NCBI RefSeq assembly: GCF_041435055.1
Contig: NZ_CP108002.1
Location: forward strand, 806,001 to 870,000
Source: Streptomyces sp. NBC_00341
GTDB taxonomy: Bacteria; Actinomycetota; Actinomycetes; Streptomycetales; Streptomycetaceae
Reading direction: 5' to 3'
DNA: 64,000 bases
Position numbers and translations under genes: made by a program
The notes under the pieces: generated by a model
The model's database searches: none
What the model was told of the DNA's origin: nothing
Seen by the model: the letters and a program-made list of their open reading frames with translations, nothing else
Part shown: positions 31,443 through 40,807 of the stretch, in pieces
How positions within the stretch are numbered: position 1 is the first letter of the stretch
Layout of the letters: the number at the start of each line of letters is the position of its first letter

Positions 31443-34382
31443 ATGCCGCTGCTGGAGCCGAAGCCGGAAGCCCTGAGCCCCGGGGCGATGCGCAGCCCCG
31501 CCCACGACCGGGTGCCCGACGAGCAGGCACCGGGCACACCCGAGCCGATGCGGAGCGAGCTGACCGCCCTGCTGGGGCCCCGGAAAGTGCTGTGGAAGAT
31601 CTCCGACCTGGTGCGGTACGCCTCCGATGCCAGCCCCTACCGGTTCGTGCCCCAGGTCGTGCTCGTCCCCGAGGACATCGACGACGTCTCGGCGATCCTG
31701 TCGTACGCGCACGGCAAGGGCCGCAACGTCGTCTTCCGGGCCGCGGGCACCAGCCTGAACGGCCAGGCGCAGGGCGAGGACATCCTCGTCGACGTACGGC
31801 ACCACTGGGCGGGCATCGAGGTCCTGGACGGCGGGGCGCGGGCCCGCATCCGGCCGGGGACGACGATCATGCGGGCCAACGCGACCCTCGCCCGGCACGG
31901 CCGGCTGCTCGGACCCGACCCGGCCAGCGCGATCGCCTGCACGATCGGCGGGGTCGTCGCCAACAACGCCTCAGGGATGACGGCGGGCACCAGCCGCAAT
32001 TCGTACCGGACGGTGTCCTCGCTCACCTTCGTGCTGCCCGGCGGCACGGTGGTGGACACCGGCGATCCCGCTGCGGACGAGGACCTGGCGCACGCGGAGC
32101 CGCAGCTCTGCGCGGGGCTCCTCGCGTTGAAGGCCGAGATCGAGGCCGATGCCGGGCTCACCGCCCGGATCCGGGCCAAGTACGAGATCAAGAACACCAA
32201 CGGCTACCGGCTCGACGCGTTCCTCGACGGCACGACGCCCGTGGAGATCCTGCGCGGGCTCATGGTCGGCTCGGAGGGGACCTTCGGCTTCATCTCCGAG
32301 GTCGTCTTCGACACACTGCCGCTGGACCGCCGGGTCTCCACCGCGCTGCTCTTCTTCCCGTCCCTGACCGCGGCGGCGGCCGCCGTCCCGCTGTTCAACG
32401 AAGCGGGCGCCATCGCCGTCGAGCTGATGGACGGGAACACCCTGCGGGCCTCCGTCAGCGTCCAGGGGGTACCCGCCGACTGGGCCGGGCTGCCGAAGGA
32501 GACCGCCGCGCTGCTGGTGGAGTTCCGCGCGCCGGACGACGCGGGCCAGGAGGCGTACGAGCGGGCGGCGGCCGGTGTGGTGCGGCGGCTGGAGCTGGTG
32601 CGGCCCGTCACCTCGGTCACCAATGAGTTCACCCGGGACGCGAAGACCATCTCCGGCTACTGGAAGGCCCGCAAGGCCTTCGTCACCGCGGTGGGCGGCT
32701 CCCGGCCGTCCGGTACGACCCTGATCACGGAGGACTTCGCCGTACCGCCCTCCCGGCTGGCCGACGCGTGCGAGGCGTTGCTGGCGCTCCAGGCCGAGCA
32801 CGGTTTCGACGCCGCCGTGGCGGGCCACGCGGCCCACGGCAACCTGCACTTCCTGCTCGCCTTCGACGCGGCGAAGCCGTCCGACGTCGACCGGTACGCC
32901 GCGTTCATGGCGGACTTCTGCCGGCTGACCGTGGAGCGGTTCGACGGATCGCTCAAGGCGGAACACGCCACCGGCCGCAATATCGCGCCCTTCCTGGAGC
33001 TGGAGTGGGGACCGCGGGCGACCGAACTGATGTGGCGGACCAAGCAGCTCATCGACCCCGACGGCGTGCTGGCGCCCCGGATCGTCCTGGACCGCGACCC
33101 CAGGGCCCATCTGCGCGGACTGAAGACCATCCCGCGCGTCGAGCCGGTGGCCGACCCCTGCATCGAGTGCGGATTCTGCGAACCGACCTGCCCCAGCCAC
33201 GATCTGACCACGTCACCGCGCCAGCGCATCGTGCTGCGCCGGGAGATGATGCGGCAGCCGGACGGCTCTCCGGTGGAGACCGGACTCCTCGACTCCTACG
33301 GCTACGACGCCGTCGACACCTGCGCGGGCGACTCCACCTGCAAGCTCGCCTGTCCGGTCGGCATCGACACGGGCGCCATGATGAAGGGCTTCCGCCACCA
33401 GCGGCACTCCCCGCGCGAGGAACGGATCGCCGCGCTCACGGCGAAGAACTTCCGTGCCGTGGAGACGGCGGCCCGGCTCGCCGTCGCCGCGGCGAGCCGG
33501 ATCGACGACCGGCTCCTCGAAGGCGTCACCGGTCTCGCCCGCCGGGCCGTGCGCCCCGATCTGATGCCCGCGTGGCTGCCGGAGATCCCCGGAGCCGCCG
33601 CCCGCAAACTGCCGCCCACATCGAGGGCGGGAGCGAGCGCCGTCTACTACCCGGCCTGCGTCAACCGCATCTTCGGCGGCCCGGAGGGGCAGCACCTCCC
33701 GTCGCTGCCGCAGGCCGTGGTCGCCGTCTCCGCGCGGGCCGGAAAGCCGGTCTGGATCCCCGAGGACGTCGCCGGAACGTGTTGCGCGACGATCTGGCAC
33801 TCCAAGGGGTACGACACCGCGAACGCCGTGATGGCCAACCGGATCGTGGAGGCCGCCTGGGGCTGGACCGCGGGCGGGAAGCTGCCGCTCGTCGTCGACG
33901 CCTCGTCCTGCACGCTGGGCATCGCCCATGAGGTGGTGCCGTATCTGACCGAGGACAACCGGGCGTTGCACCGCGAGCTGACCGTCGTCGACTCACTGGT
34001 CTGGGCCGCCGACGAGCTCCTGCCGGAGCTGACGGTGCTGCGCCGGACCGGCTCCGCGGTCCTGCACCCGACGTGCTCGATGGAGCATCTGGGCGATGTG
34101 GCCCACCTGCGCGCGGTCGCGGAGGCCTGCGCCCGGGAGGTCGTCGTACCGGACGACGCCGCGTGCTGCGGATTCGCCGGCGACCGAGGCATGCTGCACG
34201 AGGAGCTGACGGCCTCCGCGACCGCGAAGGAGGCCGCAGAGGTGAACACCCGGGAGTACGACACGTATCTCTCGGCCAACCGGATGTGCGAGATCGGCAT
34301 GGACCGGGCGACGGGCCGTTCGTACTACTCGGTGCTGATGGAGCTGGAGCGGGCGACCAGGCCCGGTCCCGGTCAGGCCTGA
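31443..34382 (+). CDS. FAD and Fe-S D-2-hydroxyacid (D-lactate) dehydrogenase
   Basis: A 979-residue fusion of GlcD-like and GlcF-like parts. The PCMH FAD-binding domain (~65-250) shows FRAAGTSLNGQAQGED and IGGVVANNASGM; a FAD-oxidase C-terminal domain runs to ~540. Two 4Fe-4S sites follow: CIECGFCEPTCPSHD (~572) and CAGDSTCKLACPVG (~626). CCG domains end the protein (CVNRIFGG ~740, HPTCSMEHLG ~874, CCGFAGDRGMLHEE ~908). Such proteins oxidise D-lactate or glycolate at the membrane and pass electrons to quinone. It starts 42 nt after MarR; the 3' end overlaps the convergent L,D-transpeptidase-like gene by 10 nt. Confidence 0.92.
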   Translation: MPLLEPKPEALSPGAMRSPAHDRVPDEQAPGTPEPMRSELTALLGPRKVLWKISDLVRYASDASPYRFVPQVVLVPEDIDDVSAILSYAHGKGRNVVFRAAGTSLNGQAQGEDILVDVRHHWAGIEVLDGGARARIRPGTTIMRANATLARHGRLLGPDPASAIACTIGGVVANNASGMTAGTSRNSYRTVSSLTFVLPGGTVVDTGDPAADEDLAHAEPQLCAGLLALKAEIEADAGLTARIRAKYEIKNTNGYRLDAFLDGTTPVEILRGLMVGSEGTFGFISEVVFDTLPLDRRVSTALLFFPSLTAAAAAVPLFNEAGAIAVELMDGNTLRASVSVQGVPADWAGLPKETAALLVEFRAPDDAGQEAYERAAAGVVRRLELVRPVTSVTNEFTRDAKTISGYWKARKAFVTAVGGSRPSGTTLITEDFAVPPSRLADACEALLALQAEHGFDAAVAGHAAHGNLHFLLAFDAAKPSDVDRYAAFMADFCRLTVERFDGSLKAEHATGRNIAPFLELEWGPRATELMWRTKQLIDPDGVLAPRIVLDRDPRAHLRGLKTIPRVEPVADPCIECGFCEPTCPSHDLTTSPRQRIVLRREMMRQPDGSPVETGLLDSYGYDAVDTCAGDSTCKLACPVGIDTGAMMKGFRHQRHSPREERIAALTAKNFRAVETAARLAVAAASRIDDRLLEGVTGLARRAVRPDLMPAWLPEIPGAAARKLPPTSRAGASAVYYPACVNRIFGGPEGQHLPSLPQAVVAVSARAGKPVWIPEDVAGTCCATIWHSKGYDTANAVMANRIVEAAWGWTAGGKLPLVVDASSCTLGIAHEVVPYLTEDNRALHRELTVVDSLVWAADELLPELTVLRRTGSAVLHPTCSMEHLGDVAHLRAVAEACAREVVVPDDAACCGFAGDRGMLHEELTASATAKEAAEVNTREYDTYLSANRMCEIGMDRATGRSYYSVLMELERATRPGPGQA

Positions 34383-35113
34383 AGGGCCGCCCGGTCGCCC
34401 ATGACGACGACCGGGTGCTGCTTCGGGTCGAGGGTGCGCAGGAGCTTCTCCATGGCCGTCTTCGGCAGGCTCACACAGGCCGAGGTGCCGCTGCCGTGAT
34501 CCATGTGCAGCCAGATGCTGCCGCCCTTGGTCTGACCCTCGGGCCGCGTCGGGTCGTTGGGCGGGGTGCCCTTGACGCGGTTGTAGTCGATGGCGATGAC
34601 GTAGTCGAAGTCGTGCCAGTGGGACTTGGCCCAGTAGTGCGGGGCCTGGATGGACGCCGACTGCGTGTACGGGAGCCGGGCGCCCGGGTCGGGCAGTACG
34701 CCGGCCGCGTCGGTGAGGGTGAAGACACCGACTGGGCTGCGCTTGTCGTCCTCGTGGTGGTTGTCGGCCCAGCCCTTCTTCCCGTTGTGGGCCTTCCAAT
34801 CGGCGGCCTTGTCCCAGGTGGAACCTGACTTGGTGTAGAGCACGACCGTGGAGTCCGCGGAGTTCTTGCCCTCGCCGTACACGGTGACGACCTGACGGGA
34901 GTTGCCCGGGATCTTCGACTGCCAACGGTCGCCGACGTCCGGAATGCGCTTCAGGTCGGTGGTCTGCGCCTTGTCCTTCGGCTTCCGGGCATCGGCGGAC
35001 GGCGCGTCGTCCTTCTTCGCGTCCTGGTCCCCGCCGCATGACGTCAGGGTCGTGAGCAGGACTCCGCAGGCGGCCGCCGAGACCACCACTCGTACCGCAC
35101 CGGCTATATGCAT
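34373..35113 (-). CDS. L,D-transpeptidase (YkuD)-like lipoprotein
   Basis: A 246-residue lipoprotein: signal MHIAGAVRVVVSAAACGVLL with lipobox TLTSC (Cys 26), then a Lys/Asp-rich linker (~30-50). The C-terminal domain resembles YkuD: RSPVGVFTLTDAAG, HYWAKSHWHDFDYVIAIDYN, IWLHMDHGSGTSACVSLP, whose His and Cys match the HxxHGx...C catalytic signature, with Ser-Ala in place of the usual Ser-x-Gly before the Cys. It would remodel peptidoglycan crosslinks or be a shortened relative acting on another amide. ATG 35113 is the only start giving a signal peptide. It converges with the dehydrogenase gene, overlapping it by 10 nt. Confidence 0.8.
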   Translation of the reverse strand: MHIAGAVRVVVSAAACGVLLTTLTSCGGDQDAKKDDAPSADARKPKDKAQTTDLKRIPDVGDRWQSKIPGNSRQVVTVYGEGKNSADSTVVLYTKSGSTWDKAADWKAHNGKKGWADNHHEDDKRSPVGVFTLTDAAGVLPDPGARLPYTQSASIQAPHYWAKSHWHDFDYVIAIDYNRVKGTPPNDPTRPEGQTKGGSIWLHMDHGSGTSACVSLPKTAMEKLLRTLDPKQHPVVVMGDRAALQA

Positions 35114-35376
35114 CCGTCCATGGTCGCATCCGACGGCGTCCGGCCCCGCCCACCCGTGCGGGCCGCGGCGAATGCGTGCCGAATCTTTACCCCCCGACAC
35201 CCCCCGACCGGCGTCGGTGCGCGCGGTCCCCCGTACGTAAAAGGGTTTGCCGCGCCCACGGCCGGACGCGAGGATTGGACGGTTTGGTCCCCCCACATGC
35301 TCCTGCCCACACGCTCCTGCCCACGTGATTCTAGAGGTCCTCGCGGACCTCAGCTCCTTCCGATCTTTGGGACGTC

Positions 35377-37227
35377 ATGCAAATTCGCGATCTTCCGTAC
35401 CCGGATCCCGGCGATCCCGATGTCCGGTCGGGTCCTCGCTTTCTGATCTGGCTCGGCCGCAACCAGATCCGCGGACAGCTCAAGGCCATGTCCTGGGGCC
35501 TGCTCCACCAGTGCGCCCTCGCCGGGCTGCCGCTCGCCGTCGGGTTCGCCGTGCAGGCGGTCGTCGACCGGTCCGGCGGGCGGCTCGCACTGGCCGGCGG
35601 GCTGATCGCGGTGCTCGGCGTGCTGATCTCGGTGGGCGACACCATGCTGCACAGGACCGCCGTCACCAACTGGATCACCGCGGCCGCCCGGATCCAGCAA
35701 CTGCTGGCCCGCAAAACCGCGGAGCTCGGCTCGGCGCTGACCCGACGGGTCGCCGCGGGCGAGGTCGTAGCGGTGTCGACAGGTGATGTGGAGAAGATCG
35801 GCTGGTTCGTCGAGGCGCTCTCCCGGTTCGTGGCAGCCGCTGCCGCCCTGGTCATCATCTGTGTCGGTCTCGTGCTGTATCTGCCCTCGCTGGGCGTGCT
35901 GGTGGCGCTGGCCATGCCGGTGCTCGCGCTGGGCGTGCTGCCGCTCCTCCCCCGCGCCACCCGCCGCGCCGACCTCCAGCGCGAGAAGGCCGGAAAGGCC
36001 ACCGAACTGGCCTCCGACACCGTGGCCGGGCTGCGGGTGCTGCGCGGTATCGGCGGTGAGGAACTGTTCCTCGGCCGCTACCGGCAGGCCTCGCAGGAGG
36101 TCCGCAAGGCCGCCGTTCGCAGTGCGCGGATGTGGTCGCTGATCTCCGCGATCCAGGTTCTGCTGCCGGGCGTCCTGCTGATCGCGCTGGTCACGTACGG
36201 CGCCGCGCTGGCCCGTGACGGGAAGATCGACGTCGGTCAGTTGGTGACCGTGTACAGCACGGCGACGCTGCTGCTGTTCCCGCTGCGCCACTTCGAGGAG
36301 ATCGCCATGGCGTACTCCTTCTCGCGGCCGTCCGCACAGCGCGCGGTCCGGGTGCTGTCGCTGAACCGGGTCGCCCGCCCCTCGACGCTCGACACCGCAC
36401 CGGCCGGGGACCTGTACGACCCGGTCACCGGACTGATGGCGCCCGAGGGCCTGTTCACCGCGGTGGTCTGCGGCGATCCGGACGAGGCCGGACGGCTCGC
36501 GGACCGGCTCGGCGGCCACGCCCAGCCCGAGGTGGCCAGGGACGGCGCCGTCGAGAGCGGGACGGCGGACCAGGAGGTGCCGTCCGTGCTGCTCGGCGGA
36601 GTCCCCCTGGACGAACTGGAACTGGGCGCGGCCCGGACCGCCGTACTGGTCCAGGACAAGGACCCGGTGCTGCTCTCCGGCACCCTGCGCGAACTGCTGG
36701 ACGTGCCGTCGTCCGGCCGGGTGACCGCCGGGGACGCGCTGTCGGCCGCCCAGTGCGACGACGTCCTGAGCGCCCTGGCGCACGCGTCCGTCGACTCGGA
36801 CGGAGACCCGATGAACACCCGGATCACCGAACGCGGCCGGTCGCTCTCCGGCGGCCAGCGCCAACGGCTCGCCCTGGCGCGTTCGTTGGTGACCGACCCG
36901 GAGGCGCTGGTGCTCGACGAGCCGACCTCCGCGGTCGACTCGCACACGGAGGCGCGGGTCGCCGCGGGGATCAAGGCGCTGCGCAAGGACCGTACGACGG
37001 TGGCCTTCGCCTCGTCGCCGCTGCTGCTCGACCTGGCGGACCGGGTGGCGCTGGTCCACCGGGGCACGGTGGTGGCCGTCGGCACCCACCGTGAACTGCT
37101 GCACGGCGAACCGCTGTACCGGGCGGTCGTCACCCGCGAGACCGACGACGAGATCCCGGCCCCGCCGGGCGGGGACGGCGCGGTCCACCCGATCGACACC
37201 CACGAGGAAATCGAGGAGAGGGCATGA
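35377..37227 (+). CDS. ABC exporter half, pair 1 subunit A (degenerate P-loop)
   Basis: A 616-residue half transporter with six membrane segments (~25-315) and one NBD. The P-loop position reads AVVCGDPDEAGRLADRLG (~362-379): GxxGxGKS/T is gone and no Lys is available. The signature SLSGGQRQRLALARSL (~488) and Walker B ALVLDEPTSAVD (~511) are canonical. It overlaps the next gene by 4 nt (ATGA), so the two are made in stoichiometry and should form a heterodimer whose only working ATP site combines this signature with the partner's P-loop. Its start has a weak GGGA site. The N-terminus begins MQIRDLPYPDPGDPD, resembling the third gene of the run, which points to tandem duplication. Confidence 0.9.
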   Translation: MQIRDLPYPDPGDPDVRSGPRFLIWLGRNQIRGQLKAMSWGLLHQCALAGLPLAVGFAVQAVVDRSGGRLALAGGLIAVLGVLISVGDTMLHRTAVTNWITAAARIQQLLARKTAELGSALTRRVAAGEVVAVSTGDVEKIGWFVEALSRFVAAAAALVIICVGLVLYLPSLGVLVALAMPVLALGVLPLLPRATRRADLQREKAGKATELASDTVAGLRVLRGIGGEELFLGRYRQASQEVRKAAVRSARMWSLISAIQVLLPGVLLIALVTYGAALARDGKIDVGQLVTVYSTATLLLFPLRHFEEIAMAYSFSRPSAQRAVRVLSLNRVARPSTLDTAPAGDLYDPVTGLMAPEGLFTAVVCGDPDEAGRLADRLGGHAQPEVARDGAVESGTADQEVPSVLLGGVPLDELELGAARTAVLVQDKDPVLLSGTLRELLDVPSSGRVTAGDALSAAQCDDVLSALAHASVDSDGDPMNTRITERGRSLSGGQRQRLALARSLVTDPEALVLDEPTSAVDSHTEARVAAGIKALRKDRTTVAFASSPLLLDLADRVALVHRGTVVAVGTHRELLHGEPLYRAVVTRETDDEIPAPPGGDGAVHPIDTHEEIEERA

Positions 37228-39005
37228 CCGGCCTCGCACCACCGGCCTACGACCCGGCCGCACCCGAGTCGGCCACCACCCTGCCGGTCGGCACCCCCGC
37301 GACCGTACGGAGTTACGTCGGGGAGCTGATGCGGCGCCATCGGCGGCCGTTCCTCGTGGTCACCCTGCTCAACACGGTCGCGGTGGTCGCCTCGATCGCC
37401 GGGCCCTACCTGCTGGGCGGGCTCGTCGAGGACCTGTCCGACGGGGTCACCGACCTCCATCTGGAGCGCACCGCCGCGGTGTTCGCCGTCGCGCTGGTCA
37501 TCCAGACCGTGGTCACCCGGATGATGCGGCTGCGCAGCGCGATGCTCGGCGAGGAGATGCTGGCCGATCTGCGCGAGGACTTCCTCGTGCGCTCCGTCCG
37601 GCTGCCTCCGGGTGTGCTGGAGCGGGCCGGGACGGGTGATCTGCTCTCGCGGATCACCACGGACATCGACCGGCTCGCCAACGCCATGCGCGAGGCGGTG
37701 CCGCAACTGGCCATCGGTGTGGTGTGGGCGGGTCTGCTGCTCGCCGCGCTCGCGGTCACCGCTCCCCCGCTGGCGCTCTCGGTGCTCATCGCGCTGCCGG
37801 TGCTGATCATCGGCTGCCGCTGGTACTTCCGCCGGGCGCCGTCCGCGTACCGCTCGGAGGCCGCAGGTTACGCGGCGGTCGCGGCCATGCTCGCGGAGAC
37901 GGTGGACGCCGGGCGGACCGTGGAGGCGCACCGGCTGGGTGCGCGCCGGGTCGCGCTGTCGGACCAGCGGGTCAAGGAGTGGACGGCCTGGGAGCGGTAC
38001 ACGCTGTTCCTTCGGTCCGTGCTCTTTCCCGTCATCAACGCCACGTACGTGACGATCCTGGGCGCGGTCCTGATGCTCGGGGGCTGGTTCGTGATCGAGG
38101 GCTGGCTCACGGTGGGGCAGCTGACGACGGGCGCCCTGCTCGCCCAGATGATGGTCGACCCGATCGGCCTGATCCTGCGCTGGTACGACGAGTTGCAGGT
38201 CGCCCAGGTGTCACTGGCGCGCCTGGTGGGGGTCCGCGAGATCGAGCCGGACGCGGGCGACGCGTCGGTGGCCCCGGACGGCCGGGACGTGCGCGCCGAC
38301 GAGGTGCGCTTCGGTTACCGGGCCGGGCTCGACGTCCTGCACAAGGTGTCGCTGGACGTCGCTCCGGGCACCCGGCTGGCGCTCGTCGGCCCGTCCGGTG
38401 CGGGCAAGTCGACGCTGGGGCGGCTGCTGGCCGGTATCTACGCGCCGCGCACGGGTGAGGTCTCGCTGGGCGGTGCGCAGTTGTCGCGGATGACCGCGGA
38501 GCACGTGCGTACGCATGTCGCACTGGTGAACCAGGAGCACCATGTGTTCGTGGGGACCCTGCGGGACAACCTGTTGCTGGCCCGTGCCGGTGCGAAGGAC
38601 GCGGAGCTGTGGGCGTCGCTGGCCGCGGTGGACGCGGACGGCTGGGCCAGGGCCCTGGACGAGGGGCTGGACCGTGAGGTCGGCTCGGGCGGTCTGGTGC
38701 TCACTCCCGCACAGGCGCAGCAGATCGCGCTGGCCCGACTGGTGCTGGCCGATCCGCACACGCTGGTGCTGGACGAGGCGACGTCGCTGCTGGACCCGCG
38801 CGCGGCCCGTCATCTGGAGCGCTCGCTGGCCCGGGTGCTGGACGGCCGTACGGTCGTGGCCATCGCGCACCGGCTGCACACGGCGCACGACGCGGATGTG
38901 ATCGCGGTCGTCGAGGAGGGCCGGATCAGCGAGCTGGGCAGCCATGACGAGCTGGTGGCGGCGGACGGCGCCTACGCGGCGCTGTGGCGGTCCTGGCACG
39001 GCTGA
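37224..39005 (+). CDS. ABC exporter half, pair 1 subunit B (degenerate signature)
   Basis: A 593-residue half transporter; membrane domain ~35-330, then one NBD. Walker A GPSGAGKSTLGRLLAG (~389) is intact and Walker B LVLDEATSLLD (~513) has its catalytic Glu. The signature has become VLTPAQAQQIALARLV (~492) in place of LSGGQ. The H-loop is present (VVAIAHRLHTAHD). This is the exact complement of subunit A. The ATGA start overlaps subunit A. A stop at 39005 is followed, 53 nt later, by the second pair, so all four genes could share one transcript. Confidence 0.9.
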   Translation: MTGLAPPAYDPAAPESATTLPVGTPATVRSYVGELMRRHRRPFLVVTLLNTVAVVASIAGPYLLGGLVEDLSDGVTDLHLERTAAVFAVALVIQTVVTRMMRLRSAMLGEEMLADLREDFLVRSVRLPPGVLERAGTGDLLSRITTDIDRLANAMREAVPQLAIGVVWAGLLLAALAVTAPPLALSVLIALPVLIIGCRWYFRRAPSAYRSEAAGYAAVAAMLAETVDAGRTVEAHRLGARRVALSDQRVKEWTAWERYTLFLRSVLFPVINATYVTILGAVLMLGGWFVIEGWLTVGQLTTGALLAQMMVDPIGLILRWYDELQVAQVSLARLVGVREIEPDAGDASVAPDGRDVRADEVRFGYRAGLDVLHKVSLDVAPGTRLALVGPSGAGKSTLGRLLAGIYAPRTGEVSLGGAQLSRMTAEHVRTHVALVNQEHHVFVGTLRDNLLLARAGAKDAELWASLAAVDADGWARALDEGLDREVGSGGLVLTPAQAQQIALARLVLADPHTLVLDEATSLLDPRAARHLERSLARVLDGRTVVAIAHRLHTAHDADVIAVVEEGRISELGSHDELVAADGAYAALWRSWHG

Positions 39006-39058
39006 GCTGGGAGGTCCCCCGGATCCACCGGCCATCCGGGGATCGTTAATGTCGGTAC

Positions 39059-40807
39059 ATGACAGATTCCTATGCGGATCCGGGGACGCCCGACTGTCGC
39101 AGCGCACTGCGCTACCTGTGGTGGCTGGTCACCAGCCAGCGCCACCGGATCGCCGCCGGTGCGCTGCTCGGCAGTGCCTGGATGGTCTGTCTGACATTGC
39201 CGCCGTACCTGCTGTCGCGCGCCATCGACGACGGGCTCGAACCGGGGCGGTGGTCCGCGCTGGCGGGCTGGGTCGCTGCGTTGCTGGGTGTGGGGGTGCT
39301 CAACGCGTGGCTGGCGATCATGCGGCACCGCACGATGACCAGGGTGCGCATGGACGCCGCGTTCCGGTCCGTGGCGGTCGTGGTCAGGCAGGCGACCGTG
39401 CTGGGTGCGGAGCTGCCGCGCCGGGTCACGGGCGGGGAGGTCGTCACGATCGGGTTCCGCGATGTCGCCGTGATGGCCGCGACGCTGACCATCACCGGCC
39501 CCGGGGTCGGCGCGGTCCTCGCCTATGTCGTGGTGGCCGTGCTCCTGCTGACCGTCTCGCCGCTGCTCGCGGTGGTGGTGCTGCTCGGCGTGCCGCTGCT
39601 CGCGGTGCTGGCCGGCCCGCTGCTGTGGCGGCTGCAGGGCGTCGAGGCGGCGTACCGGGAGCAGGAGGGCACGCTCGCCGCCCGTTTCGAGGACATCGTC
39701 GGGGGCCTGCGCGTCCTCAACGGGATCGGCGGCAAGGAGGTGTACGGCGAGCGCTACCGGCGGGGTTCGCGGGAGCTGACGGCGGAGGGGTACCGGGTCG
39801 GTACGGTGACCAGCTGGATCCAGGCCCTCGGTGTCGGGCTGCCGACCCTGTTCCTCGGCGTCGTGACCTGGCTGGCGGCCCGGATGGCCGCTCAGGGGAC
39901 CCTCACCGTGGGCGAGCTGGTCGCGGTGTACGGGTACACGGCGGTGCTGGTGGTGCCCGTCTCGTTCTTCATCGAGGGCGGCTACTCCCTCAGCCGGGGG
40001 CTGGTCGCCGCCCGCAGGATCATCCGGTTCCTGGCTCTGGAGCCCGCTTCCCCGGGCACGGAGGCCACCTCGGACGGGCCCTCCGAGCCGTCCGCGCTGC
40101 GTGATCCGGAATCCGGCGTCGAGGTGGAGCCGGGCAGGTTGACCGCGCTCGTCAGCGCCCGCCCTTCGGACTCGGCGGCGGTGGTCGACCGTCTCGGCCG
40201 GTTCGCGGAGTCGGCCGCGACCTGGGGCGGGATCCGCCTCGACGAGATCGACCTGACGCGGGTCCGCCGCCGGATCCTGGTGGCGGACAACGAGGCCGAT
40301 CTGTTCGCCGGACCGCTGCGCGAGGTGATCTGCGGCGCGCGGGACCGGGACGAGGAGGCCATCGGCCGCAGCGTCCGCGCGGCCATGGCGCAGGACATCG
40401 TGCGCGGTCTGCCGGACGGGCTCGACTCGCCGGTCGACGCACAGGGCCGCAACCTCTCCGGGGGACAGCGCCAGCGCGTCCGGCTGGTCCGGGCCCTGCT
40501 GGCCGATCCCGAGGTGCTCCTGGCGGTCGAGCCCACCTCGGCGGTCGACGCCCACACCGAGGCGGCCGTCGCGGCACGGCTGCACACCGCGCGGTCCGGC
40601 CGCACCACGGTCGTCACCAGCACGTCGCCGCTCCTGCTGGACCGGGCGGACACCGTGTACTACCTGGTCGACGGCTCCGTCGCAGCGGTCGGAAGCCATC
40701 GCGAGCTCCTGGACGGGCAGCCCGGATACCGCGGGCTGGTGTCCCGCGGCGCGGACGACGACGCCCCCGGCACAACCGTCCCGGCGTCCCGGGAGTCCGG
40801 GCGATGA
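39059..40807 (+). CDS. ABC exporter half, pair 2 subunit A (degenerate P-loop)
   Basis: A 582-residue half transporter beginning MTDSYADPGTPDCRSALRYL, like subunit A of the first pair, with six membrane segments and one NBD. The P-loop position reads TALVSARPSDSAAVVDRLG (~363-381), again without Gly/Lys residues. The signature NLSGGQRQRVRLVRALL (~465) is canonical, but Walker B reads LLAVEPTSAVD (~485), where the Asp that binds magnesium is Val; the following Glu remains. Both changes fit a subunit that only lends its signature to the partner. It overlaps the next gene by 4 nt (ATGA). Confidence 0.9.
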   Translation: MTDSYADPGTPDCRSALRYLWWLVTSQRHRIAAGALLGSAWMVCLTLPPYLLSRAIDDGLEPGRWSALAGWVAALLGVGVLNAWLAIMRHRTMTRVRMDAAFRSVAVVVRQATVLGAELPRRVTGGEVVTIGFRDVAVMAATLTITGPGVGAVLAYVVVAVLLLTVSPLLAVVVLLGVPLLAVLAGPLLWRLQGVEAAYREQEGTLAARFEDIVGGLRVLNGIGGKEVYGERYRRGSRELTAEGYRVGTVTSWIQALGVGLPTLFLGVVTWLAARMAAQGTLTVGELVAVYGYTAVLVVPVSFFIEGGYSLSRGLVAARRIIRFLALEPASPGTEATSDGPSEPSALRDPESGVEVEPGRLTALVSARPSDSAAVVDRLGRFAESAATWGGIRLDEIDLTRVRRRILVADNEADLFAGPLREVICGARDRDEEAIGRSVRAAMAQDIVRGLPDGLDSPVDAQGRNLSGGQRQRVRLVRALLADPEVLLAVEPTSAVDAHTEAAVAARLHTARSGRTTVVTSTSPLLLDRADTVYYLVDGSVAAVGSHRELLDGQPGYRGLVSRGADDDAPGTTVPASRESGR